Origin: Oxytricha trifallax
Lineage: Eukaryota > Ciliophora > Spirotrichea > Sporadotrichida > Oxytrichidae
Assembly: GCA_000711775.1 (NCBI GenBank)
Contig: ARYC01000475.1
Location: forward strand, 62,001-126,000
DNA: 64,000 bases
Reading direction: 5' to 3'
Shown here: positions 1-10,410 of the stretch, piece by piece
Layout: each line of letters starts with the position of its first letter
How positions within the stretch are numbered: position 1 is the stretch's first letter
The notes under the pieces: model-generated
What the model was told of the DNA's origin: nothing
Databases searched by the model: none
Seen by the model: only the letters and a program-made list of their open reading frames with translations
Translations under genes and position numbers: made by a program

Positions 1-1034
1 TTTTCTGGCTTCAAATCTCTATGAACATACCCTAGATCATGCAGCTCTTTCACACCCTTGGTCATTTCCGTGAGTATCTAATTCAAGTCATCTGGGTATC
101 TATTATGGTAGAGATAATCTCTTAGAGTCATTTCAAATTTCTTAAGTCGTAGTGCAATAAAAACATGTCCAAGAATAACTCCATCGAGTTTAAGCAAGTT
201 CTTGCATTACCTTTTATGAGCCTCTCTTAGTATTATGTATTCATTGGCAAACTCATTTTGATACTGCTCGTTCCTAATAAGATATTTGAAAGGATATACT
301 TTATAAGCATACTCATCAACTACTATGAGTTTTGCCTTGTTAGGCACATCAATATGTAAATAGTTGTCAATGCAAAAACTGAGATCTACTGCATTTAATG
401 CAGGTATATACATAGCTCTCTCTTACAAGCATGCTATATATAATTCATTAGCTGGTTGGTTCATTGACTCAAAACGTTTCTGCTTCTTAAGTCTCTCTTC
501 CTGCTCTCTTTAAGACTCTACAGTATTGGACTTTCTCTTGGCTGGTATAAGTTTTTATGTTTCTTTATCTTGCATTAAAAACTCACTTAAATGATGTTTT
601 TGAATGTGTCTTTTAACTTTAGCTGAGTGAGTGTAAGACTTCATGCAAGTCGTGCACTAATACCTGCCATCGACCTTTTCGTGCTTAAAATATATCTTAG
701 CTCTCCCAGAGTGCATCTCTTTGATGTGCCTCTTCAAGCTCGAATCAGTTGAGAAGAAATTTTAGCATTCATCACATTAGAATTCTTTAATCTTTTCTAG
801 TGGGAGATGTTCTTTTAACTCCTCAACATCTTCGATTAGCGTTTAAATACTTATCTCTGCTCTCTGCTTCCTGATATTTATTTCTAGAACAAACACCTCT
901 GATTCAAACTTAAGAGCTTTAAGCTCTGGCTCCTTTTCAATGTATATGATCTCTGGCTTCTTAGTTTATCCAAAGTTTAGCTAAGATTATCCACTGCCAA
1001 GAGAGACTGCTTTGCGATTTAAGTTAGCCGCCAT
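1..1034 (-). CDS. TBE zinc-finger/protein-kinase protein (57-kDa class), 3' end beyond the window
   Basis: Starting at the ATG at 1034 and reading TAA/TAG as Gln, the frame is open for 344 codons to the window edge with no TGA. Two C2H2 zinc fingers are clear: C87, C90, H103, H108 and C127, C130, H143, H147. From about residue 205 a kinase fold follows, with a candidate ATP-site Lys in YKVYPFKYL, an Ile-Leu-rich helix C, and the catalytic loop YVHRDLKPE at the very edge. A zinc finger plus kinase protein is the largest product of Oxytricha TBE transposons, and the other two TBE genes lie beside it (1601-2390, 2397-3461). It is transcribed away from the small gene, sharing a GTACC-rich spacer. 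Its role in TBE excision or mobility is not known. The C-lobe is outside the window, so intactness cannot be judged. Confidence 0.85.
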
Positions 1035-1149
1035 GTTTAAATTCAAATTTAAATTTCTATTATAAAGCTCTAATAACCTCTCTAGTTATAGTAACTTTGT
1101 ATAGGAGTTGGTACTGCAACAACAATGGTTGATTCTTAGGCGTTAGACA

Positions 1150-1437
1150 TCATATTTATACTAAGTTTATAACTATAAATTTTCTAAATTCATGCTTAAT
1201 ATTTTTAATTTTGGTACCAACTTAGAAAAAATTCAGGTTGGTACTGGTACCAATTAGGTTTTGAACCATTTTGGAACTTTTCCATTAAAACCTCATTAGT
1301 TTAAAACTAGGTACTAATTAAGTTTTGGTACTATTAAATTGGTACCAATTAAAATTAAACGAAATTAGTACCAGTACTAATTAAATTTAAACAAATTTAG
1401 TACTAATTTAATGGAACTAAATTGATAAAAATGGAGC
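1150..1437. repeat. GTACC/GTACTAATT-rich spacer between divergent TBE genes
   Basis: This AT-rich spacer repeats GGTACC, GGTACTAATT and AGTACTAATT more than ten times in both orientations, giving several short inverted repeats. It separates the minus-strand kinase gene from the plus-strand small gene and so may hold both promoters. The second small-gene copy (63205-64000) has a completely different upstream sequence, so the block is either a local insertion or the second copy is truncated. Confidence 0.5.
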
Positions 1438-1600
1438 TCCATCACTGCAGTTTGTTACAGCTTCTGCAAACTTTCTCCACGTATCTTTGCAGGGTTGACC
1501 TCCTATAAGATGCCCATATTTAATAGTAAGATTTTAAACAATAGGATCCAGAAGTCTATAAGTTATAATTTGAAATTCATTAATAGGAAGAGGAACAAAG

Positions 1601-2390
1601 ATGGAATCACTCAATGATCAAATGAAAAGAGTCGAGGCTCAAGAAATGATATCAAGATTCAGAAGTAAGGAAGATCTCTATCGATACCTAACTTTACATG
1701 GTAAGATAACTTGATGACTATTAACATATTATACAGTTGGTTTATTCCTTCCAACGATGGAAGGTACCAAAATTTCATTCTTGAAAGCAATACTTTGTGA
1801 GGAGAAGAAAGCTTTTAAAAATAAAGAGATTAAACTAATCGAAATTCCCAACTACCCTGAAATTTCAGTCACTAATCTTTATGAGGATGCCATGTAAGAT
1901 GAGGAAGTGGTAGTTTACCTTCCTACCAAGAAACAACTCTCTAATAAACTCCCAGAGAGGAACTTCTTCTTTGGTGTTCTTGGTACAATAAAAGAGGATT
2001 ATCTCAGAGAAATTATTGAAGAAGCACATAAGAAACGATATTCTATTTCTCCTGAAGACTAGAAGAAGCAAGGCATTCTAATAAGCTCAGCTTGGCTAGA
2101 GGAACTTAAGAAGCATCCTTATCTTTCAAGTAAGCTTTGACATATAACTTTGTAGGAAAATCTGGCACTGGTATATATTTTATGAAAGAGTATGCTAAGG
2201 TTCATAGAGAGAGAAATCACAGAAAATTCATGAAGTGAGCAAGAGACTTTATAAAGATTTTTAAAAGCCAGATGAAATGAACATAGATGCAGGAGCTGGC
2301 ACAAAGAGAAGAAATATGGGCCCAAGCAAGCCATAAGAAGAGGAGAAGAAAGAGAAGCCAAACCCATTTATGGGCCAGTTTAATATGTGA
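1601..2390 (+). pseudogene. TBE small protein gene (22-kDa class), frameshifted copy
   Basis: ATG at 1601; the reading frame needs two very short introns, 1701-1736 (36 nt, GT..AG) and 2130-2155 (26 nt, GTAAG..TGTAG), whose splicing restores a frame shared with a second copy at 63205-64000. The protein is charged (motifs KHPYL, NFFFGVL, DAGAGTKRRN) and has no domain I recognise. Compared with the second copy, one base is missing near 2215, so the frame meets TGA at 2236; the old frame resumes and would have ended at TGA 2388-2390. By position and orientation this is the small middle gene of a TBE element. It converges on the transposase with 6 bp between the stops. Confidence 0.75.
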
Positions 2391-2396
2391 ATATAT

Positions 2397-3461
2397 TCAT
2401 TCGTTTAAATCTAAAACTTATTTATAAACATTCATTCTTCCCTTTCTCGCACAAATTTTTGTCTTATCTACGCTCACTCTCTTACAGCTGCTTTGAATCA
2501 AGTCTACTGTATCGATGGGCAAGTCGTGCATAAGATGATACAGCAGAAGCTTCTTGTAGTGAGTCTTTATTTAACTCCAGTAGAATTCTATTCCATTAAA
2601 TTAAGGGCTGTAAGGAACGTTGTATACAGTGGTTATGTTTAGGTCTTCATAAGCTTTCTTAGACTCCTTAGTCTTATGAACTGATAGGTTATCAACAAAC
2701 AGGATGATCTCTTGGTTGCTATACTTCTCTCTGAGCTTATGTAGGAACTCTATGTACTACTCTCGCTTAATAGAGCGAGGGTGAATCACATAACTCTCTA
2801 AGCCTGAATCTTCACTTATACCAGCTAAAATTGCATGGGTGACTACCTTTACTTTTTAGTAATAAACTTCTATGTTATCATACTTCTTGTACCATGACTT
2901 ATTAATAAAAGTGTTGAACGTAAACACAGCTTCATCTGCATGTATGAACTTGATGTTATTATCAATAGCTCTCTGCATTTAATCATATATATAGTTTAAA
3001 TTATTACTATAAAATGGCACTGTAAAATCAATCACTCTCTTAACTCTGTTGACAGTCTTGAAAGTAATACCATTTCGTCTATAAATATTGGCTATAGTCT
3101 AAGGAGAGATACGCATGTCTGGAAACTTGCGATGAAACATGACAGCTCGTTAGTCAAGAGGAAAGTGAGCCCAATACTTTAATGTCTTAGAGTCACAGAG
3201 ATAGTCAATATGGACCTGTGAGAACTTTTATTTTCTTGCAGGATGTTTTCAAGAGCCTGAGTTATAATGTTAAACAGCTAACAAGCAATGATACCTAACG
3301 GTTGGGGCACTCTTGTGTAGGAGTCTTGCTATGGCTGTATAATTCAACACTGGTTTGACTTAGTCTATATTAATACTTGTACCATACCTAAGCTTAAGCA
3401 GTAAATCTAAATATTACTCATCATAAATAGACCCTAAATTTCGCTAATTTCTATTTCTCAT
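2397..3461 (-). pseudogene. TBE transposase (42-kDa class, IS630/Tc1 DD34E) with one in-frame TGA
   Basis: A 355-codon frame runs from ATG at 3461 to TGA at 2397. The DDE triad is visible: D176 in HADEA, D257 in LFVDNLSVHK and E292 in FNGIEFYW, with exactly 34 residues between the last two, the Tc1/mariner (IS630 superfamily) arrangement. In that family the enzyme cuts at the terminal inverted repeats; TBE transposases have been implicated in germline DNA elimination in Oxytricha. The N-terminal third looks like a helix-turn-helix region (residues 15-65). One in-frame TGA at codon 71 (3249-3251) interrupts it, otherwise all codons are open. No splice sites around it restore the frame, so a nonsense mutation is likeliest. 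Confidence 0.88.
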
Positions 3462-3485
3462 TTTGAAAATTGGCCTAATTTCTCT

Positions 3486-3563
3486 ACTAACCCCAATAAG
3501 ACCCCAACTATACCCTACAAATCAAAGCACTTATAAACCTCACTAAGGGGTTTTGGGGTTTTG
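3486..3563. repeat. TBE terminal inverted repeat ending in telomeric repeat
   Basis: The sequence ends in GGGGTTTTGGGGTTTTG (3547-3563), two units of hypotrich telomere repeat, immediately followed by AAT. TBE elements end in about 78 bp of inverted repeat whose outermost 17 bp are telomeric, and they duplicate an ANT target, so the right boundary is placed at 3563. The left end of this element lies outside the window. Confidence 0.85.
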
Positions 3564-3684
3564 AATGTACAGTAATAAACTAATAATGTGTTAAAAAAAA
3601 CAATAGAGATCAGATCTAATGGAAAGTGTTAAAATATCTTTATTTATGAAAAGGCCTAAGCAATAAATGAGTTATTCAAATATA

Positions 3685-4021
3685 TCAGCATTAAAGTGAA
3701 TTAATTTAAAAATTCTTGATTAGAGTTTATACAACATTGGCACCATTCGTGTTAATAATTATACTAAGCAAATTGTTTAATTTTGATTCTTTAATTTCTA
3801 AATCAACATCGTCAAATATATTATTTTAACATTCCCTCTTTAACGTGTCAATTAAAACTTTTAAAGGCATTATACCATGTTTTTTTCTAAAAATTTATTC
3901 AAGTGTGGTTCGAAAAGTAGAATACAATTGTACAATCTTTCTAGAATTACATTATGTCTCTTAAAAACTTAATATAATTGGCTTTTTGTGATTCATTAAC
4001 CAAAATTAGTGGATAAAACAT
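3685..4021 (-). pseudogene. Coding remnant with a Pumilio-like repeat motif
   Basis: ATG at 4021 opens a frame of about 42 codons (MFYPLILVNESQKANYIKF...), then a TGA; a second frame continues with about 62 codons to TGA at 3685. The second part includes INTNGANVVQTLIKNF, which resembles the core of a Pumilio (PUF) RNA-binding repeat (NxYGNxVVQxLI). Only one such motif can be seen, so the family call is weak. Glutamine codons are TAA, as in neighbouring genes. It lies between the TBE end and a G-tract element, with AT-rich DNA on both sides, so it may be one segment of a gene dispersed elsewhere in the germline, or a relic. Confidence 0.3.
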
Positions 4022-4044
4022 CTTTGAAACACTCCTTAAAGTGC

Positions 4045-5366
4045 AACATTCGGTAGGGAGGGGAAGCTCCTGCCCCCAAAATTAAATTTTTACTATATTT
4101 CAATAATAAGATTAGAAATATGTAGATCTTAGGTTCAATTAGCATAACAAGACATTAAATAACTTTTTCTAATATGTAATTTTCAAGATTTATATTTATC
4201 ATTATACCTTTATTATTGATGTTTTAATAATATTAAATGAGGTGGTGAATTAAGTTAATAGTCTAACAAGGTTACGACCTACTAGTATGTTGGGAGTTCC
4301 TATACCGACCAATTCTGGTACCCCGGGATCGAAACCGTATCTGCCACCTGTTTTTACGGGATAAGTGCCGGATCTGAGAGCCTCCTCATATACGTCAGAA
4401 AGATATAGGGGGATCTTTAAATAAAATCGCCGACCATACGGTCCTGTATGTCGTAATAAACCTACTTGGCACTACTATTTCATCGCATGGGGTAAGAACA
4501 AAAAGAAATAGTACTAGGAGCAAGGAGCAGACCGCTCAGACCCCATAAAGTGCTCTACTTACTGAGGAAAAATAAGGTACAAAAACTCTATAGACCAACA
4601 TCTCAGTAGGGTATCAAAGCGGGGGTTTTTCCCTGCAAGGCACAATATCACTCTTGTAAGCAGGGCTTTTACCTGCATATAAGTTCTACAACTAAAAATC
4701 ACTTGAGAATATATTATCAGCGTAAATCCTGAAGGAGTTGAACATAAGGAAGTTAAGACACAATTACGACACATAGTTCTGCGTGAACCTATGTGACCAG
4801 CCGAATGATTGTGAAAAAGAAAAGCCTTAAGAAACTAACCACCCATCTGGGAAACAAAATCCTGGGAGCCAAAACAAAAACCCATCTCCGATACAGGACG
4901 ACAATCGTTGTGAGAAAGGGAAGAAAGAGAATAATGATTATATATATCTGGTTGTTTTAATCCCCAGAATTAATTTCTATAAAGCATTAAATAATAATAA
5001 TAATAGTCTAACAAGGTTTAACAAAAGTCCTATAAAATCTTATAAATTAACTTATTATGCCAAAGTTTTTTATAAAAAAATAATTTAGTAGATAATAATT
5101 AAACTCTAACAAACAATAATACATAATTATATTAATCACTTTAATTTAGACTTCAATTTAAGCGATTCATTAATTTAATTAAAAATTGACAAAGAGGTAT
5201 TTTCAAAATTACAAATACCTCTCTAGTGCATTATCACCTTTCATAAATTTTAGTTCACAATATCTATAAATCTTTAGTTTAATTGTAATATATTTTACTA
5301 ATATACTTATGAATATCATAAAAGGGAATATTTTACGAGCAGGAGGTGAAATTTCCCCCATAATTG
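4045..5366. mobile_element. G-tract-bounded inverted-repeat element, copy A
   Basis: The left boundary reads CATTCGG..GGGGAAGCTCCTGCCCCC (4048-4077) and the right boundary is its imperfect reverse complement around 5337-5366 (GCAGGAGGTGAAATTTCCCCC). The same motif in the same opposed arrangement bounds 29655-30360. The body is very AT-rich and non-coding except for a retroposon inserted at 4274-5000. It is either a small DNA transposon (MITE) family or a class of eliminated sequence with G-rich boundary signals. Confidence 0.55.
4274..5000 (+). mobile_element. GC-rich SINE-like retroposon with (AAT)n tail and 18-bp target duplication
   Basis: An abrupt GC-rich block begins just after TAATAGTCTAACAAGGTT (4256-4273), and the same 18 bases recur at 5001-5018, directly after a 3' tail of AATAATAATAATAA. 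That is a target-site duplication plus simple-repeat tail, the mark of target-primed retrotransposition. Near the 5' end GGATCGAAACC (about 4326-4336) matches the tRNA B box GGTTCGANNCC at all but one fixed position, suggesting a tRNA-like pol III head; the A box is unconvincing. No frame is conserved over the body, so it is probably non-autonomous. It sits inside copy A of the G-tract element, so it is the younger insertion. Confidence 0.7.
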
Positions 5367-6943
5367 AAAGTAAAAATATTATAAAAAGACATTTTATAAG
5401 CTATAATTGACAAATGAAATTCTAAAGTTTGCCTTATCTAACTTTTAAATAAAATTTTCCAATTCGCCTAAATGATAGTTTGATATTTAAACTCGTTAAG
5501 TAAAAATGGTTTACAATTAATCAATAAATTGATAAGAATATTTGATTTAAGCTTTTTCATTATTAAAATATCATTAGAATATATTTATTATTCTTAAGAG
5601 ATTTACTTTTTATCTAAATTTTTCTCATTTATATTGAAATAAATTTTGATGAAATTTATTTATTCTAGCATTAAATAATTTTATTTCAGCTATAATAGTT
5701 AATTTTAGATTATAAAGAATATTACCTTTGCTAAATTTGAAAATTTTTCTGTTTGTAATTTTAGAATAGCCTTACTTTTTAATTGAGACTTATGATTAAT
5801 GAAATCACTTTGTATATATAATAATGAAACTTTAAATATTTTATATTTTAATGTTAATTTTTATCATAAAATAAAAAACAAGTATTAACAATTAAATTTC
5901 TAATTTAAAGGACTCTATAATCCTGAAAGTATTTATTTGAAAATTTAAAATATAAATACATTTAAACATTTAGAAATATATTTTTCACACAATGTATAAT
6001 TTTTGAAAATTAAATAAATTTTAATTTAATTTAATTTGATTGATTCTAGTAATGCAATTTTTAAAATTATAACTTACTTAAGTAAAAATTGATTTTTAAA
6101 TTTTTATAGTGTCATGATGTTCAAAGTAGAGATTTCACTGTAGTTTATAAATGAATAGTTAATTGAATATCCAATGCTAAAATATTGGCAAAGTATTAAC
6201 ATTAATCATGCAAATAAAAAAATATTGTTAGAGTTCATAGCAATATTCTAAACCTTAGATTATTTATAGTATAATTATGTTTTTATACTTAAATGATTAC
6301 ATTACTTACCTATATTTTTTAGATGATAAATTTCATAGCATAATGAATAGAACTGAATTTATTTCGAAGATTATTATTTGAAATTATTTAGTTTTTTGAA
6401 ATTTTTTAATCGTAAATTTTAGAGGATTAGATAAGAATTGCTTTGAGATTATCACAAATAATAACTTATTCATATTATTAAATGGTTCTTACAATTTAAA
6501 TTAATAATTAATGGAAATATATAGGCTTATTTATTTAATTTAGAAGTAAAATTTAATAAATTTATTAAAAAGTACTAATTTTCACCTATATTTTATATCT
6601 GTGGGATTTTTAGGGTTTATTGGGATCTGGTAGGTTGAATTGTATTGAAAACCATTAAATACTTATAAAATGATGATGTTTATTTATTTACTTAAATATA
6701 AAAAAAACTGTAAGTATATTATACTTAAGAGAAATTAAAAAAAATACTATCAAATATAATTCCTATTCCGTATTAATTAGATTAACATATGAAATATTAT
6801 TATCTTCTATAATACTTTAATTTAAATTATTAGAGACTAAATAAGAGAGATACACGAAGAAGACTAATTCCCCAAAAGAATTAAGTAGTTTAAACAAAAA
6901 TATATTCTTATGATAGCTATAATTATTTGAAGACTAATTATGA
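5367..6943. other. AT-rich, no gene recognised
   Basis: About 85 percent A+T with homopolymer runs and no frame showing amino-acid composition like the coding segments elsewhere. I see no inverted-repeat pair or tandem array here. Confidence 0.5.
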
Positions 6944-7186
6944 AAAATTATAGCAAAAAATGCACAAAAAAATACGGGAAATGATATTGAGAATTTATCG
7001 GAATTAGAAAATTACGAACCAAGAGATAGATTAAAGTTGAAATATATACAATTAAACAGCAAAAGTACCAGCAATTAAAGGTAAATCTATTTATAAACTC
7101 ATCGATAAAGAATGATAGAGATGAAAAACAGAAAGATAAATGAAGTTTCAACTAGGGAACAAGAATTATAGAGATTTTTAAATTGA
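6944..7186 (+). CDS. Short hydrophilic coding segment, unknown function
   Basis: With TAA as Gln, a frame runs from just after an upstream TGA (6943) to TGA at 7184. The 80-codon product is hydrophilic and looks helical (motifs NDIENLSELENYEPRD, RMIEMKNRKINEV, REQELQRFLN), very different from the surrounding AT-rich sequence. There is no ATG near the start, so it is probably one exon or one macronuclear-destined segment of a larger gene. I do not recognise a family. No partner segment is evident nearby on the same strand. Confidence 0.4.
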
Positions 7187-7804
7187 GTTGATGAATGAAC
7201 ATCGTTTAGTAAATTTTGTAAGAGATTAAGAAATAACTTTTAATTTATATTAAGATTAAAGGATTTAAAGCTCCATTTTTGAAATAATAATGATTATTTA
7301 AATCAGAATAAAAAATTAAAATAAAAAAGAGGGCTCATTTAGGAATAAACAAACCAAAATCTCTAACAGCTTGTTTGAAATAAATATTGCTAGATCTAAT
7401 GTATAATTTTTGCCAGTCTCCTCCGCTCTATATATATTTTTATAATAATCTTTGCTGAAGATTAGTTTTAAGTGAATTCCAATATAAAGTGTATCATTTA
7501 ACCTTAATTTAGACTTATTATAATATTAAGAGCAATTAAGAAATCTTAAATGTTTTTAATTTTATAAATAGGGCAAAATGCTTTTAATAGTAAATTTTTA
7601 CAAAATACAGACAGCTTCCCTTTCAAGGCTTTGCTGTAAACCATCAATAGGTAGAGTTAATATTGGGAAGAGTGATCTTATATCATCTATTATTGATAAA
7701 ATAGATAAAAATGGGAAATTTAAGAATTAAAGATCAATTTTAAATATATTAGTGATATCAACTTTCATGAATTAGGAGCGTTAGCAATGGTAATTTGATT
7801 TCCA
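7187..7804. other. AT-rich, no gene recognised
   Basis: No convincing coding frame. A slightly less AT-rich patch at 7610-7665 (CAGCTTCCCTTTC...) is too short to interpret. Confidence 0.4.
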
Positions 7805-7844
7805 TTTAAAATTAATTAACCAAATGCATTTTAAATATATAATA

Positions 7845-9502
7845 ATAAAAATAATATTAATAATAACAATTATAATATGATCACATTGAGGTCTCTAGGG
7901 ACCCCCGATCGATAATTAATTTTTAATATAAGAAAGGGATTAGCCCTTTTTGTTTCTTTATGCTGCTAGTGTTCATTAAGAATCATAAGCATTCGTAGCC
8001 TTTATATAGTACCTGAATTTCTGAGAATTTCTTTGTGTCTTATCTTTCTTCGAAGCCTTTTAGGTTGAGTATTGCTCTTATTGCTCCTCTAAGTACTCAT
8101 TGGTCTGCGGTCTCCGATAGTTGTCTGGCTCCTGTTCTCAGTTTAAGTTCGTCAATTAACTCCTGTACTAATTCTTCATATTGTTCTTTATCTTTGCTAT
8201 TTTAGAATTTGTATATATCAGTGAGTAATCCTTTGACGTCTAAGTTTGTACTGATAGTTTAGTTCATTATTGAATATCCTAGGACTCTTGACATCTTATC
8301 TATCCACTTTTTATTTAGAGGAGGTAAGCTTTTTTTGTATTCCCATGTGCAGATATGGGCTGCTAAGATACAGGATTCTTGTAGAAGGATGTTGTCTGGT
8401 TCCGCTATTTTGTTGCCAACTAATATCTAGTAGTTGTTCTTGAGTCTCTCATATGTCTCTTGCCCTATTTCTTTTTTCAATCCTTCATCTTCAAAGGAAT
8501 CTGTTAATATTTTTCTGATTTCTGGGAAATTGAAGAGTGTAGTGCCTGGATGATTTATCATTTCCTATAGTAGATTTGTTTTGTTGTTGTTAAGGTACAG
8601 TTTTATCTATACTGTTTTATCATTAATGACTCTAGTGACTCCATGATTATAAGCTTTCGGGTCATTCTTTACTTTCAGGATCTCATCCCAGAAAGGTAGC
8701 TAAACTTCTTGAAGGTCTTATGGTTATTTTACATTCTTAAGAAGTAAATCGAAGCAAGTTTCTTAAATCGCCTATGAGGGTGTAGCTAAGATTATGCTTT
8801 TGTCTATTAATTTGCATAAATTTTTGTATAGGAGAGATTCATTTTCTCTTTATTCTGTCTGATCAAATCATCATGAAAGATATTTGTGAATTCTCTGTGC
8901 TCTATTTATGTGTAGTCTATGGTCCCTGCTATTGTATTTACTTGATCGTCAATTTCTGGTCGGAAAAACTGTTTTCAGAATCTGTTCTGGTTTTAGCTAG
9001 TATTATGTATCCTACCGATCTGTGACGTCAATGTTAAGTGGTCTCCTAATTGGTAAGTCTAGTTGGATATCTTTAATCATCCAAACTAGATCTTTGATAG
9101 TTTTCCAAATTTTTGAATCTATTCTCTGTGTAAGTCTGTGTTGGAATTTTTAGTAGCTGAAGAGGAATTTCATCATTTCTTATTGGTTAAAGTAGTACAT
9201 TAGAAGAATGTCTTAAAAATATTTTTAGCTGACTATGCAGGCACAATATATTCTTTATAGGAATCTAATTTAAGTAGCCTTAAGTGATATAACTCCCTAT
9301 GAATTTTTATTCAAGTATCTAAAGAGTTGAGGGAAATTACACCCTTTCAACTCTCTATGGCTATACTCACTAATAACTTTTTCTAGGCGTGGTCTAAGTG
9401 CATATACTTTATAGATGGTGTTTTCTCCCTTAGAGTTCCACGTTCGTAAGTGCATAAATATTTATGAAATTTTTATTTTTTATTTATTTTTTATTTTTTA
9501 TT
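7845..9502 (-). mobile_element. LINE-like retroposon, degenerate copy
   Basis: On the minus strand the 3' end reads GATCGGGGGTCCC..AGACC, then TCAATGTGATCATATT and an imperfect (ATT)n tail, matching the 3' end of the retroposon at 27786-29466 over about 37 bp. Both also share 5' sequence around GTGGAACTCTAAG. The insertion is flanked by a 17-bp duplication, ATTTTAAATATATAATA, at 7828-7844 and 9503-9519. A short hairpin-prone AAGGGATTAGCCCTTT lies near the 3' end. It has integrated into the left arm of an inverted-repeat element, which dates it as the younger of the two. Confidence 0.72.
7983..9443 (-). pseudogene. ORF of degenerate LINE-like retroposon
   Basis: The frame starts at ACG (9443) where the intact relative at 27830 has ATG, both followed by Trp-Asn-Ser-Lys. 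It then runs in long open blocks that change frame at about 8955 and 8850, with one TGA (about 8100) near the end and a final TGA at 7983. Roughly 480 codons are recognisable, with motifs such as FPQLFRYLNKN, LPFWDEILKVKN and LAAHICTWEYKK. I see no reverse-transcriptase YxDD box, endonuclease or zinc knuckle. Beyond the first five residues it does not resemble the ORF at 27830-29203, although the element ends are shared. Function unknown; it could be an ORF1-type nucleic-acid-binding protein or a captured gene. Confidence 0.6.
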
Positions 9503-9789
9503 ATTTTAAATATATAATATAATTAGCGGTCTAGTGGTCTGGCAGGGTCTTTAGGAGACCACTCTTAAATACATATATAAATATTATTAATATTTACGAA
9601 TATGTATCTGATCACTCCCCTGCTATTTTTATCACCACGATCTGCCGCTGTCAATTAGTCACATTCTTCTCCTATTGGTCGGCTTGAAATATTGCATTTA
9701 TGATAAATAATTTGTAAAATAGATGATTATAACATTTCGATCAATAATAAATGAAAAACAATAAGCCAATATACAAAGTGTAAATCTAG

Positions 9790-9924
9790 AAAACGTTTCA
9801 TTATCTTTCCATATTCCTTTTAAGATATCACCATTTGCATATTTTAATACTCCTTCACCATTTTTCTTGGCTGCTCTGCGAAATGTTTGTCTGTTCCCAC
9901 TGCCACTCTTACCAGGTGGAACCC
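9790..9924 (-). CDS. Exon-like segment with a MORN repeat
   Basis: A 45-nt GT..AG intron (GTAAG..TATAG) appears to end at 9925, and the following frame reads GVPPGKSGSGNRQ, then KKNGEGVLKYANGDIL, then KGIWKDNE. The last two parts fit the MORN repeat consensus (GxGxxxYxxGDxYxGxW), a motif of membrane- and cytoskeleton-associated ciliate proteins. Only one repeat is present before the sequence becomes AT-rich, so this is a fragment. The upstream ATG exon (MEKFLSKRYRV, about 10005) does not join in frame. It may be a gene segment captured by the surrounding inverted-repeat element, or a macronuclear-destined segment. Confidence 0.45.
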
Positions 9925-10074
9925 CTATAGAATTAAAAATTTAGATATGTTTTTTGTAACTTACATTTTAAATGAGTGACACGGTATCTTTTGCTCAGAA
10001 ATTTTTCCATTTTTGATTATTTATAATTAATTTCTTTATTAATTATCAAATTCTTTTTAAAATTTGTAATTGAG

Positions 10075-10410
10075 GAAGCGTGCTACCAAAGGTGCAGTCA
10101 AAGAGAATTCCTCATCCCCACTCTCTGTTGAGATTTTTATATTGGCAGAGTAGAGACCAAGGCTTAAAGGCAAAGGCATTTCTGTGTCCATGCCTTTGAA
10201 GGGTAGAGTGTTCTAAGTAATTACTGTGAGCACCGAATGTACTTTCATACCGCGCCGTTGTACTTCTGCTCAAAAGTGATCCCTCCTTGAACGATAAGTG
10301 TAGACCAAGATGTGAAAGAACCCCACAATTAAACTAGTCATTACGTGCTGGCACTGCTTGCAGAGACCCGAACTGTCCTCATTCTGCACCTGTAGAAAGA
10401 ATTAGCAGCT
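10075..10410 (-). CDS. Coding-like segment inside inverted-repeat element
   Basis: GC content rises sharply here. After a CTTTCTACAG acceptor-like site (about 10392) one frame gives VQNEDSSGLCKQCQHVM followed by a hydrophobic stretch and TGA; an overlapping frame from ATG at about 10248 gives MKVHSVLTVITQNTLPFKG and PLPLSLGLYSANIKISTE with no TGA for over 200 codons, although its later part is AT-rich and probably not coding. CxxC in the first frame is the only recognisable feature. No family assigned; the change of frame suggests an indel, a tiny eliminated segment or two exons. Confidence 0.35.

Noticed and set aside
1..3563. Tlr/Maverick (Polinton) element
   Set aside because: A kinase with zinc fingers and an integrase-like gene first suggested a giant Tetrahymena element, but the G4T4 telomeric end and DD34E transposase fit TBE, and no capsid, ATPase or polymerase B is present.
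4559..4774. 71-codon minus-strand frame within the retroposon
   Set aside because: Hydrophobic, Cys-rich composition without family match, inside a SINE-like element with no conserved frame.
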